Below, piece by piece: positions 36,054-50,300 of a DNA stretch of 64,000 nt. Each line of letters opens with the position of its first letter. The first letter of the stretch is position 1. The notes below the pieces were generated by a model. It saw nothing but the letters and a program-made list of their open reading frames with translations. It ran no database searches and was not told where the DNA came from. The DNA lies in contig JASAMV010005288.1 of the NCBI GenBank assembly GCA_030248065.1, positions 39,639 through 103,638 on the forward strand, given 5' to 3'. The DNA is from Rhynchonema sp. JSB1_4. Lineage: Eukaryota > Nematoda > Chromadorea > Monhysterida > Xyalidae. Position numbers and translations under genes: made by a program.

Positions 36054-39000
36054 CAAAACAAATGCGTAAATTCAAATGGCGCAAATCCCAAAAATATGCA
36101 ATAACAATTGGTGATTTTTGATGAAACTACAGTATATGCATGTGTTTGTGAATGCCGCTAGGAACGGGACAATGGAAAGCTCATTGACCTCGCACACTTC
36201 ACACAAACGAAGAAAGAGAGCAACACCCAACACTCAACTGGTGAATATGAGCACCGGGTTGGGGAAACCAATATGGCGCCAACTTAGCGGTACATATGTA
36301 GGTACATTACATTATGTGAATAAAGAGCACGGTCGTGATACAAAAACCCAACATTTCTGCGCAAAGGATAGAGAAAAAGAAACAGGGTGTCTCTTTTTCA
36401 CTCTCCGTTGGTGGTCAGATATAACGGGTCACACGGTCTCGACATGTTATCACCAATATTTATCTAACTGCGTATCATGCTGCATTAATGAGTCGCCGCT
36501 TTTTCGTCCCTGTAACCAGGTGAAGTGCAAGGATTGTACGGTACAACACGTACACTTACAGTATGACGTGCCAACTAATGCTGCTACTACATGAGCTCTT
36601 TCCAAAACAGTACCCAAGCACCATATATACAGTGCACCAAGATCATGATTACTTCTAATGACAGTATGAACTCAACGAAAGTGGGGTCACCACAAAGACA
36701 AGAGACGGTGTTGGTGCTTATGCGCACACGGAGAGAGAGTGCACCTTTTCTAGCACATTACCACTTGGTAGACTCATTAATTTAGACAGTTGTGGTACGT
36801 GTATACTAAGAGTGGACGGCCTTCCACAACGAGAGCGTACGGCATAAAGAGCAACCAAACCAACACATTAAAAGTTCCATGACCGCGCCTGTGAATCAAG
36901 GTGACTAGACCGCTGGCAGTATATGCAGACAACACAAAGGGACAGAAATGGGGACATGACGCTAAACGTGTACTAAGATGCAAATCAAGAAACACCGTTT
37001 TGGTCCCAAGTCTAGGTGTTCTGTGCCAAGTGATCACATTATGAATGTGCGCAGGTCGGTATAATTGCATTCATTAGTTTGGTTGTAATGTTAGTTAGTG
37101 CAAGTGCAACATGTACCCACATTGTAGATAGTGTGAACGCGCGCAGTGTGGATAGGTCGGGTACATGATCACAGCGATATGATCCCTTTGGTCATATGAT
37201 GTGCGCAAGATATAGAAATTTTCAGTATTCTGGGAATTGCACATGTATAAATACACAAAACATATCAGAAACGCAGGTATACGGGTTGTTAAATTAGTTA
37301 GTTAGTGTCAAGCCGCCGTCAGACTAAAGTTCCATTCCCATATACGCATCTGTGCACACGCACATGATCATACACATGTCTAATTATACAAATGCGTTCC
37401 AAACACTAACTATTTAACTAAATAGATTAAATTTTACGCAATTATACGCCGAACGCGCGCACAAATGCCATCGGGTAAAAGGCCTCGATGTTGTATAATT
37501 GAAGGCTGATTTTCGATTAGTGACGATGATGGTCTTTGAAGTCAACTTTAGTGACACGTTTTGCTGGAAGCACTCGTATACGGTAGAGAACCACATTGAA
37601 ATGCATACACGTACTGTACGTGGTTTCTACGCGGTAAAATTTAGCGAAATCAAATTATTTTCAGCGTTAATGACTAACTTGATGTTCGGTTACGCACCAG
37701 TTCAAAACCAAAATGCACCCTAGAAAACAACGAGAAAAAGCAAAATTACCGGACAGCTAGTACTAAAATGGAAATGCGACAGTTGGCGTAGGCGAACGAC
37801 GAAAATTATGTAGTGAGACAGTTTGTGCGTTGTTTATGTGGGATGCAGCAGCGGCGACAAACGCAAATTGTAATTATCATTATCATTATACATGAACATG
37901 TGGTTTGGTACTTAATGACACGTGAAAGTTCCGGTTTAAGTCCGACACGGCAACCGCCAGGCGAACTCGAACGATATTGCGTCCGATAAGGAACCGCTCG
38001 ATGGACCAGATGCGGCGGCGGCGCCGGGGCCTTTAATCGAATTAGCAGGAAATGCGCAACTTGATTGGCAGAAATAATTCAAATGAGGTAAATTAGAACG
38101 AACGCAATGAGTGAAGAAAAACGCGCCAGGTTCAAGTATAAATTATCGAATGTTCTCTCGTCAGCGAATGGTGCTGTATGTGGTATCGATGATCAAATGA
38201 TACACAAATTTGAGTGCAATATCCGCAGTGCGACTGAAAACCACGGCCGCGCATACATGACCGTTTTTACGCTTAGGTCATCGCGTTAATAAATAATTTA
38301 CCGATATTATTTATTTGATTACGCCTGATTTCGACTATTCGGGGACCCTACGTTTGATTGTAATCATCAGCTAAACGTGTATGTTCAATACCTAGGACTG
38401 CGTTCCGCTATTTATCATACCATAAGTATTTATGCAGTGGGTGTTAAAGACAACAATTCAACACGGATTTCTATTATTATCGCTTTTAGTAGAATACTGG
38501 TTTAAAAACTTAGCCTTCCGAAACACAATGATCAGAAAACGCGCACAGCGCTTTTGCGAGCATTTGCTGGGGCGCTGCCTTATCATTATTAACAATGTCA
38601 TTTACGAAATTGCTATTGCTCACGGTTTCTTGTCGGCCTGCTGTTGTAATAGCAAACACAAAAAATCCACCGCTATTTACTGTCGGTAAGATACGGTGTT
38701 GGTGTGTCCGCTGAGAAAAACTACGGGGCAAAAATGGGCAGATAAATTTACTTATGTAAGTGCTCAGGTAATGACTGACTTCTGCTGTGCGCGCTCAGCA
38801 CAATGAACTGCGCATAATAAACGGTTAGTATGGGAGTGTTCGTGTATGTAACCTAGCCCACACATGTTATCATAAAAAAGAGTGTAAATACCCGGTCGCG
38901 CACTAATCAATCAACGAGCAGTGGAGTTATTTGATGACCGTTAATTTCAATGTTTGATTATCAACAAGACCCTTTAAGGCCATATCGCACACCTTAATTT

Positions 39001-42000
39001 ATGGTATCGGCGTTGATGATGAGCAGTGTATTAAGGTCATTCACAACTCAGGCTACCGTAAGCAAGCCGCGACTTGTTAAGATATACGCACAATATTATC
39101 TGTAACTTTCAACGCCAACCCTACATAGTCAATCCCTAACTACATATACGAAAATCCAATCAATTTGTGCGAAGAAAAGTAATAAATATACCAATCCACA
39201 ACAAGCGATTGAATATCTAGGCCGGCCGAAGTGTCGAGCCGAAGCGCATGCTTTAGCCACAATGAGGCGCGAAATTAATAATTGCTGCAACAATACCAGC
39301 ATACGTTCACGTGCAACTAACGATAGTACAAAATTCGGTTGGGGCATTTTGAGATTGGGAACAATCATTATTATAGGGATAGGGAATTATATTCGACCGA
39401 AACAACAACAATAATAATACTATACAACCAAACCAGGCTCTACACTCATTCGACTAATAAATTGCAATTTATCATCATGCCGATTGATCGGAGTCTAATC
39501 AATGTTTAGGGAGGGATACAGCTCAAACGTGGAAGAAACACGCTCTCAAACTATTATTACACGTTACATGGATGGTGCTGTTTGGGGTATCAATATCTAT
39601 TGGAAACGAATAAAAATTCAGCAAAAATCCCACGTGTGTGCGGGCGAGTTGACGGGCAAAAAAATGAGTTTTGTCTATCGCTATCGTCCGTATCAGCAAT
39701 GGAACGAGCAATTATGTATGTTTTCGTGGAGACACAACACTTTGTTATTACGATTATACGACGCTGTTGCTGCTGCAACTAAGAAATAATAATAATAATG
39801 ATAATCACTCTCTGTGCAACCAGTCTCTCTCTCTAACCTCGATAAGACGACATGTCCAATAATGTCTACCTATGCTGTTGACCATAATAATTTGCATCAA
39901 TTACCGAGATATCCCACATAAATATGGTAATGCATTTAATGTTGCAGGCCACAGTGAAGAGAGCGCGTTTTAATCACAACATAAACATTATGATATGGAA
40001 TAAAGATAATTATGCGAATGCAATATACTTAAGATGAACCTTACCTCAGACGATCTGGGTCTATTCCCAGTTCGCAGCCAAGCAACTGAGCCAACAGAAT
40101 GAGCAGCTATAACCAAAGACAAGACGAATCATAAAGCCCTTCAACAAACAGCCAACAAGCAGCCACGCACTCAGCAAGAGAGCCTAATTACTGCAGCGCA
40201 GCATTCTCTCGGCTTCTGTTACTCCAAAATGAGCAGCGACTTGCTAGGCACATTAGCTACATATCGCAACGAACATAAAGGTCGAAGGTAGTTAGCCGCA
40301 GTGCGAACACGCCCAAGTTGTGTGCACCACCACGTATGCAGTATATGCGTAAGTCTACGTGCGGGTTGAGTCTCACATCGACGCTTGTGCTGCTCGCTTA
40401 CTCAGACATCAGCAACAACAGCACGAAGCAAGCAAGCAAGCAACACGATAATCAACGCTTAGTTAGTGCGCGATGCCGCTTAATGTCTGCGTGGTGATGA
40501 TGATGTGTACACAGCACACACACACTGTACACGTTAGTTGAACCAGTCTGACAGCCTCTAAGAGCGCACAGAGCACCACCTAAAACAGCGCACCCCGCCG
40601 TCTCTGCGTTGCAGGGCTCGCTATGACAGGACAACGATGGTGGAATTTTGTGTGACTCTTATTTATTTGCATTAACATTTAACGAGACACACACATTATA
40701 TGGGTCCATATGTGTGTGTATGTATGTAGGTGGGTTTTAGTTAAGCGGCTCTCTCTATCTGGCCTGCTCTGCCGCGCTCGCTAGTTTCGTTATTAGTATT
40801 AGTGTGGTGCTACACAAATGTATTTGTGTGCATACACACACACACACAACGACACCGTAACCTGAGCGTTTATCACTGCGCACACAAGGAATGGCCAAAA
40901 GAGCAATTATGATTAGGATGGGCCAAACACACAAAGCTGTGGGCTGACACACACACAAACCAAACACAGGAAACGCTCTCATGCCCGACCGACCCGATAT
41001 GCTATTAAACATTTAGCACATTAGGCGTACAAGGACCATAACTGTGGACCTTACTGGGTCGGGCATTAAGTGTGGGATCATAACAACGACGTGTTGAAGA
41101 TGACACATCATAATGATGATGCACATATAAAGTTGGTGTTTAAGCAGCACTTTTGTACTAAAATGGGTGGAGGTGAGTACATTTTAACACCTGATGTGAC
41201 GAAACCGGCTGGTATACGGTAAAATTGACCGAAGAGAACATTTCAAAGTGCATTCTGGACGATCGACTAGGAATGGGAATATTTCAGGCAGCTAAGTATG
41301 GCAAGAAAACACACGCGCGCACAGGAAAATGAAAGACCAACACAAATAATCATTAAACTAATACACGGGTTCGACCATACTATCACAGAGCAATGTTTCT
41401 TTGTCTATCGAAGCGTGCAGTCGGCAACGTGCCTGTCTGACAGAGCAAACGTGTAATTAAACGCGCCACATTACCTACGGTATGTATGCCCACGTTTCAT
41501 GTGACAGCTTGCAGTACCACTAGATAACATCGACATTTGTGTGCGCGTACCCCCACCTTGGGGTGCTGGGGATGCACACCAAAGACATGTGCCTGCCTCT
41601 CCAGTGGTGTCTGTAATTACACGCAGCTGTACGCACGCACATACCTATGTAGGTACTTACCGATGATGGATATCGTTAAAATGCACCATGTTGATTCACA
41701 CAACGATTTGCCAACGAACTAGCCAAACTATTTGAAATTATTAACGAAGAAATTTGGTGGATTCAGTTCGCTGAGCCGTCAAATTTTTTTAACACGTAAC
41801 TTCAAGTAACTTTAAATACCGTAACGAAAGCCACACCGTGTATGTACTAAACATGAGAACGCAAAAAAACACAGAATTTCTAAGTTCAACCAAATCATAA
41901 ACCGGTACAACACAGTTGCTAGCACAAAATGAATGATGAACTAACGATAGTACGCAGTACAGCTGCACAACGCAAGCATTGCAGCTAGTTAGTTACATAG

Positions 42001-43292
42001 TTAGCCTAGGTTAAGTTTGGGCGCGGCGCAAAACGACTACCGAAGGCACATTATCACAAGGGACATCTAGAATACAGTTAAACACCGTAGTCTGATCAAT
42101 TTGTTGAGAACTGCAACCGGGCCGGGACGAAGGAGAACCCGAAGAACCAAGCAATCGACGCCGGTGCTTCAAAGGTGCGGAAACTTCAACAATCTGTTGT
42201 CCACCGGTCGGTTGTGGCATGTTGTTTATTAAACAAGAGCCATTTAGTAGTTGAGCAGCATCGGTCGCAGTATATGTGCAGCAAACAACGTTTATTAAAC
42301 GCGGCTGTTTCTCCATACAGCTCTTGCTCTTATAACTACACATACACAGACAGCCCATTAGCACTGGTGTTAGTATGTGCAATGCCGGGCCCGATTGTTA
42401 TCGGGAAAATATTTAAAAAAATTCGAAACCTGTTCGGCTGGGCAGGGGCTAATGAAACACCAGGTCGTCTCTGGTTAGACAACAGACAAACACACACAAG
42501 GTCCAATATGCGCAACAAGCCACATACACATACACCAATTGGGCGGTTTGGTTAACGAGACTGCTGCTTTCGCCCATTATTTTATTGTAAACTAACTGGC
42601 TCAACCATTAAGTGCACAACTGTTCTATGTCTATGGTCCAACACACAAAAACAAATTGGCCGCGCTTGCGAAATTCACACCAGTTAGACAGGGATACGGA
42701 GAACAGATTACAACAACGTCTAATTTCGCTTCAATGAGCGAAAACTGTGCGCAAGCGAAATAATCTGAGACTTCCACCGGCCAACGACACAGTTAGAACA
42801 CAGATGAGTATACATACATATAACATAAATGAGGATGAGAGCGAGTAATTTCGCGCACATTGGTACCCTTTTTACCACCACTATCTTCTTGTTGTGTTTG
42901 CATTGCCACGTAGCCGCACACACAGTGGCAGCAATTATAACACAACGGGTTGGCCGGCCATTGGGGGTGATTGGTTAGTTAGCAGTTCGTTAGTTGGCTG
43001 CCAGATCGCGTTTGTGACAGAGGACGAGCCCAAACCGCATCTTACCGTAAGACAGCCTGGGTGCACACTGAGGCAAACCCCCCGATTGTGCAAATGCACA
43101 AGAGACCCAAGCGAGGTTAAGAATAGGGGGTGTAATTGCAGAAATCAGAGGATATCATTGCGGCCGCGGAGCCACAAGAGCAAAGACACATCAAGGGAGC
43201 GAGCGAGAGAGACGCACAACAAACAGCAAACGGCCGTGAAGGGACTGGCAATTATGCACTGGCGGTACTAATAAGCGGTTTGGTTTGACACA

Positions 43293-43316
43293 TACACACA
43301 CACACACACACACACA
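43293..43316. repeat. (CA)n microsatellite
   Basis: An uninterrupted run of about twelve CA dinucleotides. A similar run lies at about 46618-46639 and a shorter one near 40836-40849. Confidence 0.9.
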
Positions 43317-43936
43317 GACAGGCGCTATACACTGCATTGCGATGCAAATGATGTGATAAGGAACACCACTCACAACAGTATGTACATAAACCCAACTGGG
43401 GACCAATCATTCGCATAGCTTTAGATTCTGGTGATAATATCACGAGTTTAATTGACACCAAATATTGAATACGGCGGTTGTACAGTGTTGCACAGGTTGG
43501 CCAACTGTAAGCATAAGTGTATACGTGTCTTAAGATTGAAGATACTCATTCAAACCCGATCAGGAGCATACTGTACATGTATAGGTGTTAGCAAACAAAG
43601 AAGTCGTCTCCTCTTCCCGGCACGGGGACGACGACGGCACGATACTCGCCCCGCAACGGTTCATTTCGACTTCACCGCTTCACCTTTCCATCGCCCCTAA
43701 TCTCACTTTAGGGTAGGGTGGCCCAATTTACACTCGCCGTGATCAGTGTGGGTTTTATTCACCGATGTGTATTATCATACGGATACACGACAAAGACAAT
43801 CACTTCCTGTTAATGTGTTCATTCATTGTGATAAACTTGTGATTGAATTGCTTGAAGCGGTCGTGGCACAAATGTGCAAATTGTAAGTGGCTGAAAATAC
43901 AAATATGGTCAGGATCCTACGGTGACAATTCCATGT

Positions 43937-44390
43937 TGGGGGGGCTGTATTTTTGGGGGGCTCTATTATTTCACTGAACCCTTTTAGGGGGGCTGTATTT
44001 TTGGGGGGCTCTATTTTTTCACTAACCCTTTTAGGGGGGGGCAGTGTAGTTCCTAGGGGGGAGGGGGTCCCCCCTCACGCTATCTCCCCCTCAGGGACAC
44101 TTCCCCCTATCTCCCCCTCCGGTACACTATCTCCCCCCAATTTTTGCCTAAAATAGGCATTTTTAGGCCTAAAATGGGCATTTTTGTACCAAAAATGTGT
44201 GATTTTTAGGTCAATGTTCTCAAAAGTCGCCAAAATACCCTTTTTATGAAGAATTTTTTCCAAAAAGGGGCAAAAATAGGTCAAATTTTCTACCTCAAAA
44301 AGTGACTTTTTCCCGAATTTGGGTCTTCCCCCCCCCCCCTTCCCCCCCCTCGGGGGTACACTATCTCCCCCCTCCGAAAAAAACGGAGTG
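43937..44390. repeat. G/C-rich repeat block, copy 1 of a dispersed family
   Basis: About 43937-44040 has two copies of a unit of nearly 50 bases with GGGGGGCTGTATTTTTGGGG. Then come CTATCTCCCCC motifs, then AATTTTTGCCTAAAATAGGC and related words, ending in a C-rich tract and CACTATCTCCCCCCT. The middle part (about 44135-44320) resembles 62715-62900 closely, so it is a dispersed repeat. The runs of five to seven G or C could form quadruplexes. Confidence 0.75.
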
Positions 44391-47300
44391 ATACGTGTGG
44401 GGTGCGTGAACGTAAATCGACCGTTGCCACGAGCCGCGGGTGTGATTGTTTATCTCAAGTATATGGGTAAAAACCAATTAAGAAGCTTGAAACATTAGGT
44501 TAAGTGAAAGAATAAACTTTTAATTAAACAAGGAAGTTAACTAAGAAAAGGGTTGAGCCTAACTAAAGGTTTCTAAGTAAGCAAATCAAAAGTGACCAGT
44601 GCACAACACAGTCAGCACCGCATGTGCGCATGCGCACAAGGTCGCTGCAGGCTGACCGCTATGTAGTCACTGGCTGGGTTGCAGGCAAGGGAGACTGTAA
44701 CATGTGCGGACATATATAGGTATTGTGTGTAAGGCACATGTAACACTCTTCCCCTCCCAAAGTGAGAAAGACTTCAAATTGGGTTCAATAAAAGTTGAAT
44801 ACAATAAGTCAATGTATGCTGGTGTACGTGTGACAATTAACATAAACCCCTGTGTATCATTGGTCACTTGATCGTCATGTTAATCAATTGGAGTATCCGA
44901 CACCAGTACATAAGTCAGAGCAAGGCATATATTGGTACTATAATAACAATAATATTAGCGCGCGTAAAAAGGTATCAAGTTAACAAGAACAGACGTTTGT
45001 GTGTGCAAGTGCAGTAGGTATATGAGTTCCTGTAATGTGTGAGTGCGTAACTGAATATGCTATATACTCCGATTATTTTCTTAAGGGTTGGATGGCCAGT
45101 CCAAGTCCTATAAGTAACACATAGCAAAATGGGATCCCATGTAATTCACAATCAATCAAGTACACATGTATAATGTGACACATAAAAGAACAAAGTAAAT
45201 AACCAGTTATACATAATGATCTGCGGTCACAGTGTATTCCGTGTCTGGCACAGCACAATGCAGCAGACGCAGCGCAGTGCAGTTCAGTTCGGTCATTCTG
45301 GTATATGTAAGTATAATAATTAGGTAATTTGCGCGTGGTGCTGCTTCCATCTTTGTGTTTCAGTGGCACTTGGTTATTTGTGAGTTACATTTTTGGACAT
45401 TTAGTCAAATATGTGTTGATTTCACACATGGTTAGAGCACCGTTATTTGTAACTCGAAATTCAATGTGACATTTTAGAACAATAATTCACAATAATTCGT
45501 CGATGGCGCTGTTTCACGCCGCAATCTGTCTGGTGCTCGCGGTGGCCACCACTCAACTGGAGCTCACTGCGAGACGAGATTGGATCAGAAATGATGTAAT
45601 CTGCCGCGGCCACGTGGGCAATGAACAAACCGCGTCAAAAACGGCAATGACGAGGTCAATGATCAACATCAGTAGTTTGAATACGATAATTTTTTCGCGA
45701 GTAGATGGGTCATTGAAGACAAACGGTAAATAAAAGACCAAAAACTGAACGGGTGTCAGTGTTCCTAAAAGCAGTTTGTTCACCTTTGTGCATTACCACC
45801 GTTTGTTTCGTCAAGCAATGACACTGTAGTATCGGTTTCAGCACACAACAGGCATGCGCAGCCATTACGCTCCAGTGCCCTAATACATCCTGTAAAAGGC
45901 GTGTGAAATATTGAACCATTTTGGTCGTCCAGTTCAAATCCACAGAAGAAATTCAACTGTTTGCAGCAAGAAAACCTGTCTGCTGCGCACATGACTCATA
46001 CAACGGTGCGCTGCATGGGTCCCCAAGGACGAAGATTTCACAACTCGAAATGCACAACAATTGATTTTGTCACGTTCACAGACCAACGTACAAAAATGTG
46101 TACCTCTAACGAACTGTTACGCTTTTGCATATGTAAATGCGCTAATGTGTACTAACAAGTAATTGGGAGCCGTGAAACATCAGTTTTGCAACAACCGTTA
46201 CCATTGCATCACAATTTGACGCCGCCTATCCTTAAGCGTGGTGCATTACTTATTGGACACATTTCTCGCCCCTTCGCCCCTAATTTTTTTCGCCCCTTCT
46301 CGCCCCTCTCGCCCGTCTCGCCCGTCGGGAAGATCGGCCCGTGCTTGCTGTGCGCGCACTCAGCATACATATAACGACATCAGCATCAGTCGAGCGTTTT
46401 AATAACAGCAATCAACCGAAAGAAAGAACGAAACGAAGAGAAGGGAGGTGTAACATGAGGAGTGAACGACGCGCCATAAAAACGCGTGTAACGAACGCCG
46501 AACATATAGACAGGCAGCAGCACCTATGTGCTGATGATGATTTGAACAATTGCCGCTTGCTGGCCGATAGATTATGAGTGTGTATGTGTAGATTCTCCTT
46601 AGTTAGTCGTCGTGTACTCACACACACACACACACACACTCGTTTCGTCTTAACGCCACGGCAGTCACCACCATACAGCACAACAGACGTTCATACTGGT
46701 GGTGACTGACGGCGGAGTGTGTAATTTAGCGAAACCGTCCGCTGCTATGGTCGCGGGGTGCTTGTATGGGTTGAGCGCGTTAATTCCACTAACAAGGACA
46801 CAACATGTTGTGCACTGGTGCTCGTTATTAGTTACAGCCGCCGGTCGGTGGTGATTATAACACGGCCTGGCTGCGACTGGACGTGGCCACGTTGCGAAAT
46901 GAAATAATTTTCATTATTCGAGTTACACTAGGTCGATTCGGTATACAGTATGGGGCTATGTGTGCACACTAGGTAGTAGTAGTCAGGTATGTACGTACAT
47001 ATGTACATACATATAATTGCACGCACACCGATACACGCTGTTGGAGCTGTACTGGTTTAGATGCCGCTGGAGATTACCAGAATTGCCAAACGAACAACTT
47101 GGATGGAGCCAAGGAAGTTCTCCTAGTTGAACTAAGTTACACGACAGGAGGTACCGCGCTCAGCAGCGGAACTTACATGCGCAGAACGGCACGTGAATGC
47201 GGCAACAATTACACAGAGCAGCAAGCAACCAGCAATCATCAAATGTCTCTGATCATTATTTATTCGTCACTGATGAGGTAGCAGTTTTGAGTTGAGTGCG

Positions 47301-50300
47301 CCAATGCATACACCTCTGCACACATTGGTTTTGTGCTGTCGTTGGTTGTTGTTTGGCTCGTGATACTAAAACTCGTTTTTTTTGATTATAGACATTTCCA
47401 ATTTATTACTGCAATCAACGTTGCTGAGTCCAGTGTTATCGGTGTGCCTAATACAACAATAACATCGGAACGGGTATATATTAGCGTAAGGAAAGGCACA
47501 AAAATCAGTGCCGGGATGTTTTGGGGGTAATTTAGAAGACAAACGATCAGAATATCTGGAACGTCAACATGTTTAGATGAGAAGTTCACAAATCAAGATA
47601 AATTTCGTCGCCACCTGAATTAGCGTAAGTTTACGATCGCTCTTTTGCGGCGCTCATATTTCACTCACAGATATTGCTTGGCGGCAAATTACGCAGAAGT
47701 CAACAAGTACATACATGAACACGAGAACAAAGCTGACTTCGGAGCGCACGATTAAATAATCCGTGAGCTGCAATATTGTTGTCTGTATATTTGCAATTTC
47801 ATTTCCTGCCGTCGTCAGCATTGTAATCAACGTTGTTACACACACACACAGCAGACATGGTGCTGTACAACTACTCATTCATTCATTACTCATTATGATT
47901 CGACGAGAAAAATACACAACGCGCACATAGCGACAGAGAATGAATACATTGGTACATAGACGGTTGAGTTGTGATTAAAACACAGGCACCGGCCGATGTG
48001 TAGGGAGGTGGACGTATAGAGGTAACGAGGCAAGAACGCTCTCGTGATGATCGACCTTGGTTGGTCGGCATTCTCTCACACCTCAACTGCACATACATAC
48101 CTACATATAGTGTACTGGTGTACGCACGTCGTTGTCTTTGCTGATGCTGATAACAACACAGCGCCCTGATTATTTGAGGTGCGGTGATTAATCAGACGTG
48201 TGGAAATTTACATACATATACATCCAAACCGCGTGTTGCACACGATTGTGAAACAGAGACGGAAGGACACAACGAAAAAACGCACAATTATGAACACAGT
48301 GACAAACACAGACTAAAGGAACAGCCGGGTATAAAACTCGAAATTAACATACCTAACGGAGAACGTCATTCTCGCCTCAAGACGGGTTCAACATTTGACC
48401 AGATGATTAGCGGTCTTGAAATTTCAATTCAATTGATGAAAGCGGTATCGTTTTGAAATTCAATTTATGCTTGAGAGGGAAGCATATGGCGCTTTTTTCA
48501 ACAATTTGAGCTGAAATAATGCGGTTTGAATTATAGTCATCGAATAATATCTAATTTCGGCGTATTAGCTGGTTCGCTGCATTTGCTAGCGGTAACGTCA
48601 ATGTTTCGTTGTGTATGTGTGTGACTGGGCGTTGAATAGAGTGGAGTAATTCTCACTTCATCACAACAACCCGAGCTGGTGTTGCTTGATGACTGTACAG
48701 CTATTAGGGCAAGCCCTTCTCAGCATAAACATACCCCGGCCCCAATGTACACGCCATCAGTGCTAACTAGATAGTCGTCATCGCCCACACATGCAGCTTA
48801 CATTACATTACTACACAGCCAAACAACGCTAATCACAGCGAGAGCGTTATAAGCAGGTCGGTTGTATTCCGCGTCTATGGTTGATTTAATGGTGCTGCGT
48901 TCGCAGACAACACGTTTATCAACCATTAACATTGGTGCACCACGTAGATGTGAAATTGATCCCACACCGATAATGCTGTGATAGTGTTGTGATGTGAATA
49001 ATTCTGTGACGACCCTGGCTACAACTGAAAGAATGTGCTTATTCCTTGCTCTGTGAGCATATGTGGAACAACTTCATGACAGCACACGCAACACAAGTTG
49101 CAGAACATTGGTACTGGATGTCGAAACTGAGCAAGTGTTGTCTAATTCAAATGGCGCTGCGTTATGAATTCCTGCGATGATTAATCGACAAGCTCAAGCA
49201 AGCAACAACACTTCGTTCACCCATCAACCAACGCACATTTTCAAACGATGAAATATGAATGTGAATTAATGGGCGAGCATTTAGCCCATCGAAGTTTATC
49301 TAAATGTACACGTGCCCACACTCGATCCTCAAAAGTTTTATGTGTGAAAGCCGCACATCTCCAAGTGACAGTGTAGGTATAGGTTATTAGCGGTATCAAT
49401 CTCAATCTCAAGTAATAAAAAATAGGAAAAATTTGAAACATGTGGCGAGGTGATTAATCGGATGCAACGCTGCTGCGTGGAGCCTGTGGGATTTGCGCGG
49501 GCCGGTATTAAATACAACGAAATGAACTAACGAAACGACCTACAGAGACATTGCTTCGGGCAGCAGGCATATACCAATAGCAAGCGTCATCTGCGCACAA
49601 ACAAACAAAGTACTTATTATACTAAAATCTAAATGAATATACCAATACCGCGGCCGCACCGGCGACGGCTGGTGTGTATTAATGGGACAACAGCGCGGAT
49701 TCCAACCAAACCGTAATCCTGTGCTGCATTAAATGCCGGACGGATTAAGCGGCAAACCCACGCATAGGCGCATGTACACAGTTGGTGTATTAATTTAAAT
49801 TTATTCGTCGAATCCATTTGCAAGAGAATGTAATCGCAAAGGTACACACACAAGCACAGGCCATGAGCACTTATGTACAGTATATGTGGCGCGGTCAACA
49901 AAACCAGTCTTGTCTTCTTGTCTGTGCTAACAATCAAGGTTGATGGGTTGCTTGCTTTGTACTTGGTCTTTGTTCTGACCATTAGTGAAAACAGGTACTG
50001 TACCACAAGACGTGTACTATGCTGTGCACAGAGCAATGACTCGATGAGTAAACATGGAGCGGCCGGCTAAAAACACAAACTCTTCAAGTCCCACCTACAC
50101 ACAGCGTGTTGTGCAGCCGCGTCCCGTCTTAAGACATGCCGTCCCAACAAGCAAGTGCCTGAGCAAACAGTCGTGGGGTGTTACGATGAGAAATAAACGA
50201 TTAATTGTAGAGCAAACAGGTCACATAGGCCAGTCATGAAATCCACTCGGCAAACACACCACATGCGACGTACACCGCCACGCCGTTTTTTTGCCAAAGC

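Noticed and set aside
36118..36594. Open frame of 158 codons, plus strand, just upstream of zfh-2
   Set aside because: No signal peptide, no domain, no repeat of motifs and no neighbouring exon; it lies where the zfh-2 promoter or leader is expected.
45485..45992. Overlapping frames that look like a signal peptide (plus) and a membrane protein with a Cys-rich domain (minus)
   Set aside because: The minus-strand pieces cannot be joined in phase through the GTGAAC/TTCAG sites seen, and the plus frame stops after 76 codons.
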